Positions 6,935 through 8,917 of a stretch of DNA of 8,917 nucleotides are shown in pieces. The number at the start of each line of letters is the position of its first letter. Positions within the stretch are counted from its first letter, which is position 1. A program made the translations under genes and the position numbers. The notes below the pieces were generated by a model. The model made no database searches. It had not been told where the DNA came from and saw only the letters and a program-made list of their open reading frames with translations. Source of the stretch: Solirubrobacteraceae bacterium (GTDB lineage: Bacteria; Actinomycetota; Thermoleophilia; Solirubrobacterales; Solirubrobacteraceae); the NCBI GenBank assembly GCA_030043235.1, contig JASHYF010000046.1, positions 1 to 8,917 of the forward strand, in the 5' to 3' direction.

Positions 6935-8917
6935 TCACTCGAAGGTGGGGAGCCTGCGTGCGAGCGGGCGGGGCAGCCACCATATGCGCGGGCCGGCGGC
7001 CCGCATGATGGCCGGCAGCAGCACGAGCCTGACGATCGTCGCGTCGAGCAGCACCGCGATCGTCAGTCCGACGCCGAACTGGCGCAGCGGGACGACGTCG
7101 GCGCCGGCGAACGCGAGGAACACGGACGTCATGATCGCCGCCGCGCCCGTGATCACGCCCGCGGTGTTGCGCAGGCCGTGGCTGATCGCGTCCGCGGCGT
7201 CGCACGTGGCGGCCCACTGTTCGCGCATGCGCGTCAGCAGGAACACCTCGTAGTCGATCGACAGGACGAACATGATCGAGATGATGCCCGCGCCCGAGGC
7301 CGCGTCGATGTAGCCGGGGCCGCCGAGCACGTGCGTCTCGGTGAGCAGCTCCAGCGCTCCGAGCGCGACCGCGATCGTCGCGAGATTCAGCACGACCGCG
7401 ATCAGCGCCAGCAGCGGCGCCCGCAGCACCACGATCAGCGTGAGCGCCGCGACGAGCGCCAGCGCCAGCACCAGCCACGGGACACGGGCCGTGTTGGCGT
7501 TCGTGTAGTCGAGCAGGTACTGCGCGCCCTGGCCGATCTGCACGTTCGCGCCCGTGGCCGTCGCGAGCGCCGGCAGGCTGCGCCGCAGCCGCTGGCTGAG
7601 AGCCGCGGTCGCCGGGGCGTCGGGCGGACTGGAGGCGACCACCATGATGCGCGCGGCCTGGCCGCCCCCATCGACGTTGACGAGCTGGGCGACCTGTTCG
7701 TGCATCGGCCCGACCGTCCCGTCGAGCGCGGTGAGCACGAGGTAGCCGGAGTCGAGCGCGTTCGGTGATTCGGCGTGCAACAGCCTGTAGTCCTGCTCAT
7801 AGCCGTCCAGCATCGTCGCGTAGCTTCCCAGCGGCCCCTGCGCCTCCTCGAGGCCGGTGACGAGCGCTCCGGCGCGGCCCGTGCCGGCGGAGAGCCCGCC
7901 CGCGAGCTGTGTGTCGCCGGCGGCGAGCTTGCCGAGCCCGCCGGTCAGCTGCGTGTCGCCGGTGGTGAGCTCGCCCAGTCCCCCGGCGAGCTGTGCGTCG
8001 CCGTGCGCGAGCCTGCCGAGCCCGCCGGCGAGCTGTGTGTCGCCGTGCGCGAGCCTGCCGAGCCCGCCGGCGAGCTGTGTGTCGCCGCTGGTGAGCTTGC
8101 CGAGCCCGCCGGCGAGCTGTGCGTCGCCGCTGGTGAGCTTGGAGAGTCCGCCGGCGAGCTGAGCCGCTCCGCCGCTCAGTCCGGCGAGCCCGCCGCTGAG
8201 GCTGTGTCCACCGGCGGCCAGGCGCTGCAGGGCGGAGTGGAGCGCGATCGCGCCTTCTTCGGATTCCCTCGTCCCGGTGGCGAGCCTGTCGGCGCCGGCG
8301 CGCAGCTGGTCGAGGCTCCCGGTGAGCGTCGAGAGCTCCGCCGGCAGGTTCGCCAGCTGTTCCACGCACTGCCATAGCTGCTGTTCGATCGCGGTGAGCT
8401 GTGTGAGGCCGCCCCGTTCGATCGTGTACGTGACCGCGGCGAGGTCCTGCGTGAGCGCCTGGTAACGGGGGTCGCTGCGCCCGACGGTCATCGCCTGCAG
8501 TTCGCGCGTCGCGTCGTTCATGCGGGTGCGCAGCTGTTCGCCGGACGCTCGCAGCGTGGCGATCCAGCCGACCCAGGCGTGGAGCTCCTGCGCGAGCTGC
8601 TCGATCGGCGCGAGGGCTGTGTTGACGGTGTCATCGAGCGTGTCCATGCCCTGTGCGAGCTGCGCGGCGCCGCTGGTGAGCCGACCGTCGGAGGCGGCCA
8701 GCCGTTCGGCGCCGGCGGAGGCTTCGTCGATCCCGCCCGCGAGCTGGGTCGATCCGCTCGCCGCCTGGGCGAGGCCTGTCTGCAGCTGCTTGGCGCCATC
8801 GCCGGCGTTGCCCGTTTCGGCCGCGAGTCGCCCGGCGCCCGCCTGCGCGCGGTTCGTTTCGGCCGCGAGTCGCCCGGCGCCCGCGTGGGCACGGTTGGTT
8901 TCGGCCGCGAGTCGCCC
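6935..8917 (-). CDS. MMPL/RND-family membrane protein with YhgE/Pip-like repeats, C-terminal part (5' end beyond window)
   Basis: The frame stays open through the right edge, so 660 residues are visible and the N-terminal half is missing. Residues below are counted from the edge. Residues 1-42 are three 14-residue repeats starting GRLAAET. Residues 43-240 are a long helical region with repeated L--G spacing. Residues 240-343 are a second 14-residue repeat array. Residues 350-480 are the extracellular porter-like region. A bundle of five membrane helices follows (about 481-498, 500-525, 542-566, 585-605, 611-638). SIDYEVFLLTRMRE at 553-566 is the MMPL motif, with the D555-Y556 pair placed like the proton-relay Asp-Tyr of MmpL proteins. 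LLDATIVRLVLLPAIM at 623-638 and WWLP at 646-649 are typical of the family's end. The L--G heptad pattern resembles YhgE/Pip and YdgH-like proteins, thought to extend outside the membrane. Substrate is unknown; export of a lipid or hydrophobic compound is the family expectation. An internal ATG at 8647 is not the start, since the same repeat-like coding continues upstream of it. Confidence 0.87.
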   Translation of the reverse strand, partial: GRLAAETNRAHAGAGRLAAETNRAQAGAGRLAAETGNAGDGAKQLQTGLAQAASGSTQLAGGIDEASAGAERLAASDGRLTSGAAQLAQGMDTLDDTVNTALAPIEQLAQELHAWVGWIATLRASGEQLRTRMNDATRELQAMTVGRSDPRYQALTQDLAAVTYTIERGGLTQLTAIEQQLWQCVEQLANLPAELSTLTGSLDQLRAGADRLATGTRESEEGAIALHSALQRLAAGGHSLSGGLAGLSGGAAQLAGGLSKLTSGDAQLAGGLGKLTSGDTQLAGGLGRLAHGDTQLAGGLGRLAHGDAQLAGGLGELTTGDTQLTGGLGKLAAGDTQLAGGLSAGTGRAGALVTGLEEAQGPLGSYATMLDGYEQDYRLLHAESPNALDSGYLVLTALDGTVGPMHEQVAQLVNVDGGGQAARIMVVASSPPDAPATAALSQRLRRSLPALATATGANVQIGQGAQYLLDYTNANTARVPWLVLALALVAALTLIVVLRAPLLALIAVVLNLATIAVALGALELLTETHVLGGPGYIDAASGAGIISIMFVLSIDYEVFLLTRMREQWAATCDAADAISHGLRNTAGVITGAAAIMTSVFLAFAGADVVPLRQFGVGLTIAVLLDATIVRLVLLPAIMRAAGPRIWWLPRPLARRLPTFE
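7907..8200 (-). repeat. 42-bp in-frame tandem repeats, six copies plus one degenerate copy
   Basis: Six 42-bp units run from 7907 to 8158, and a diverged seventh extends to 8200. Each encodes 14 residues of the form LAGGLGKLTSGDTQ. On the plus strand each clear unit starts CTG(T/C)GTGTCGCC or CTG(T/C)GCGTCGCC. Units 7991-8032 and 8033-8074 differ at a single base, indicating recent duplication or gene conversion. The array codes for the extracellular, probably coiled, rod region of the MMPL protein. Confidence 0.88.
8792..8917 (-). repeat. Second 42-bp in-frame repeat block, three copies visible, continuing past the edge
   Basis: Three 42-bp units (8876-8917, 8834-8875, 8792-8833) each begin with the same 20 bases and encode GRLAAET followed by a variable seven residues (NRAHAGA, NRAQAGA, GNAGDGA). 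The period is the same as in the 7907-8200 array, but the unit sequence is different. The array probably continues outside the window. Confidence 0.82.

Noticed and set aside
6498..7478. A 326-residue reading of the small gene, extended upstream across the spacer into the MMPL gene
   Set aside because: Only the last 79 residues look like a real protein. The rest is a shadow of the MMPL gene, and a Shine-Dalgarno marks ATG 6737.
7907..8158. A CRISPR-like array
   Set aside because: The units are contiguous with no unique spacers, keep the reading frame and encode a heptad-like protein repeat.
7775..8377. Plus-strand frame with regular AGELCVA-type repeats
   Set aside because: The apparent repeat is the antisense of the 42-bp units of the MMPL gene, so periodicity is inherited and not evidence of coding.

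Overview
This is a high-GC window (my estimate is about 70%; I did not count it). The third-position G/C bias is strong enough that most alternative frames stay open, which suggests an actinobacterium. The combination of a DUF1614 membrane protein, an MMPL transporter with YhgE/Pip-like repeats and a large PPDK-like protein would fit a Thermoleophilia/Solirubrobacterales-type genome, but there is no rRNA or marker gene here and the placement is an inference.

Layout. (1) Positions 79-2498, plus strand: a two-gene translationally coupled unit encoding a DUF1614 membrane protein and a 14-helix MFS transporter of the DHA2 (EmrB/QacA-like) type. Their stop and start overlap in GTGA. (2) Positions 2518-6737, minus strand, converging on the MFS gene with only 19 bases between the stops: a compact three-gene unit. 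It reads, in transcription order, a 79-residue unrecognised protein, a roughly 100-residue DUF2188-like protein, and a 1224-residue multidomain protein. The junctions are TGATG and TAG-CGG-ATG, so the three are very probably translated from one message. A candidate SigB/SigF-like promoter (GTTG-N16-GGGTCT) sits just upstream of the first gene. (3) Positions 6738-6934: a 197-base spacer. (4) Positions 6935-8917, minus strand: the C-terminal 660 residues of an MMPL/RND-family membrane protein whose 5' end lies beyond the right edge. It carries two blocks of 42-bp (14-residue) tandem repeats.

The most unusual item is the 1224-residue protein. From N to C terminus it has about 430 residues I cannot assign, a DUF47/PhoU-like helical domain, a Pro/Arg-rich linker, a pyruvate phosphate dikinase-type ATP-grasp domain, and a phosphohistidine swivelling domain with an intact catalytic His. 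It stops where the PEP/pyruvate-binding TIM barrel of PPDK should begin. It therefore looks like a phosphotransferase that can load phosphate from ATP onto its His but has no classical acceptor domain, joined to a domain family tied to phosphate homeostasis. Its acceptor and function cannot be told from the sequence. Co-translation with two small proteins and a possible stress-sigma promoter suggest a regulatory or stress role, but that is inference.
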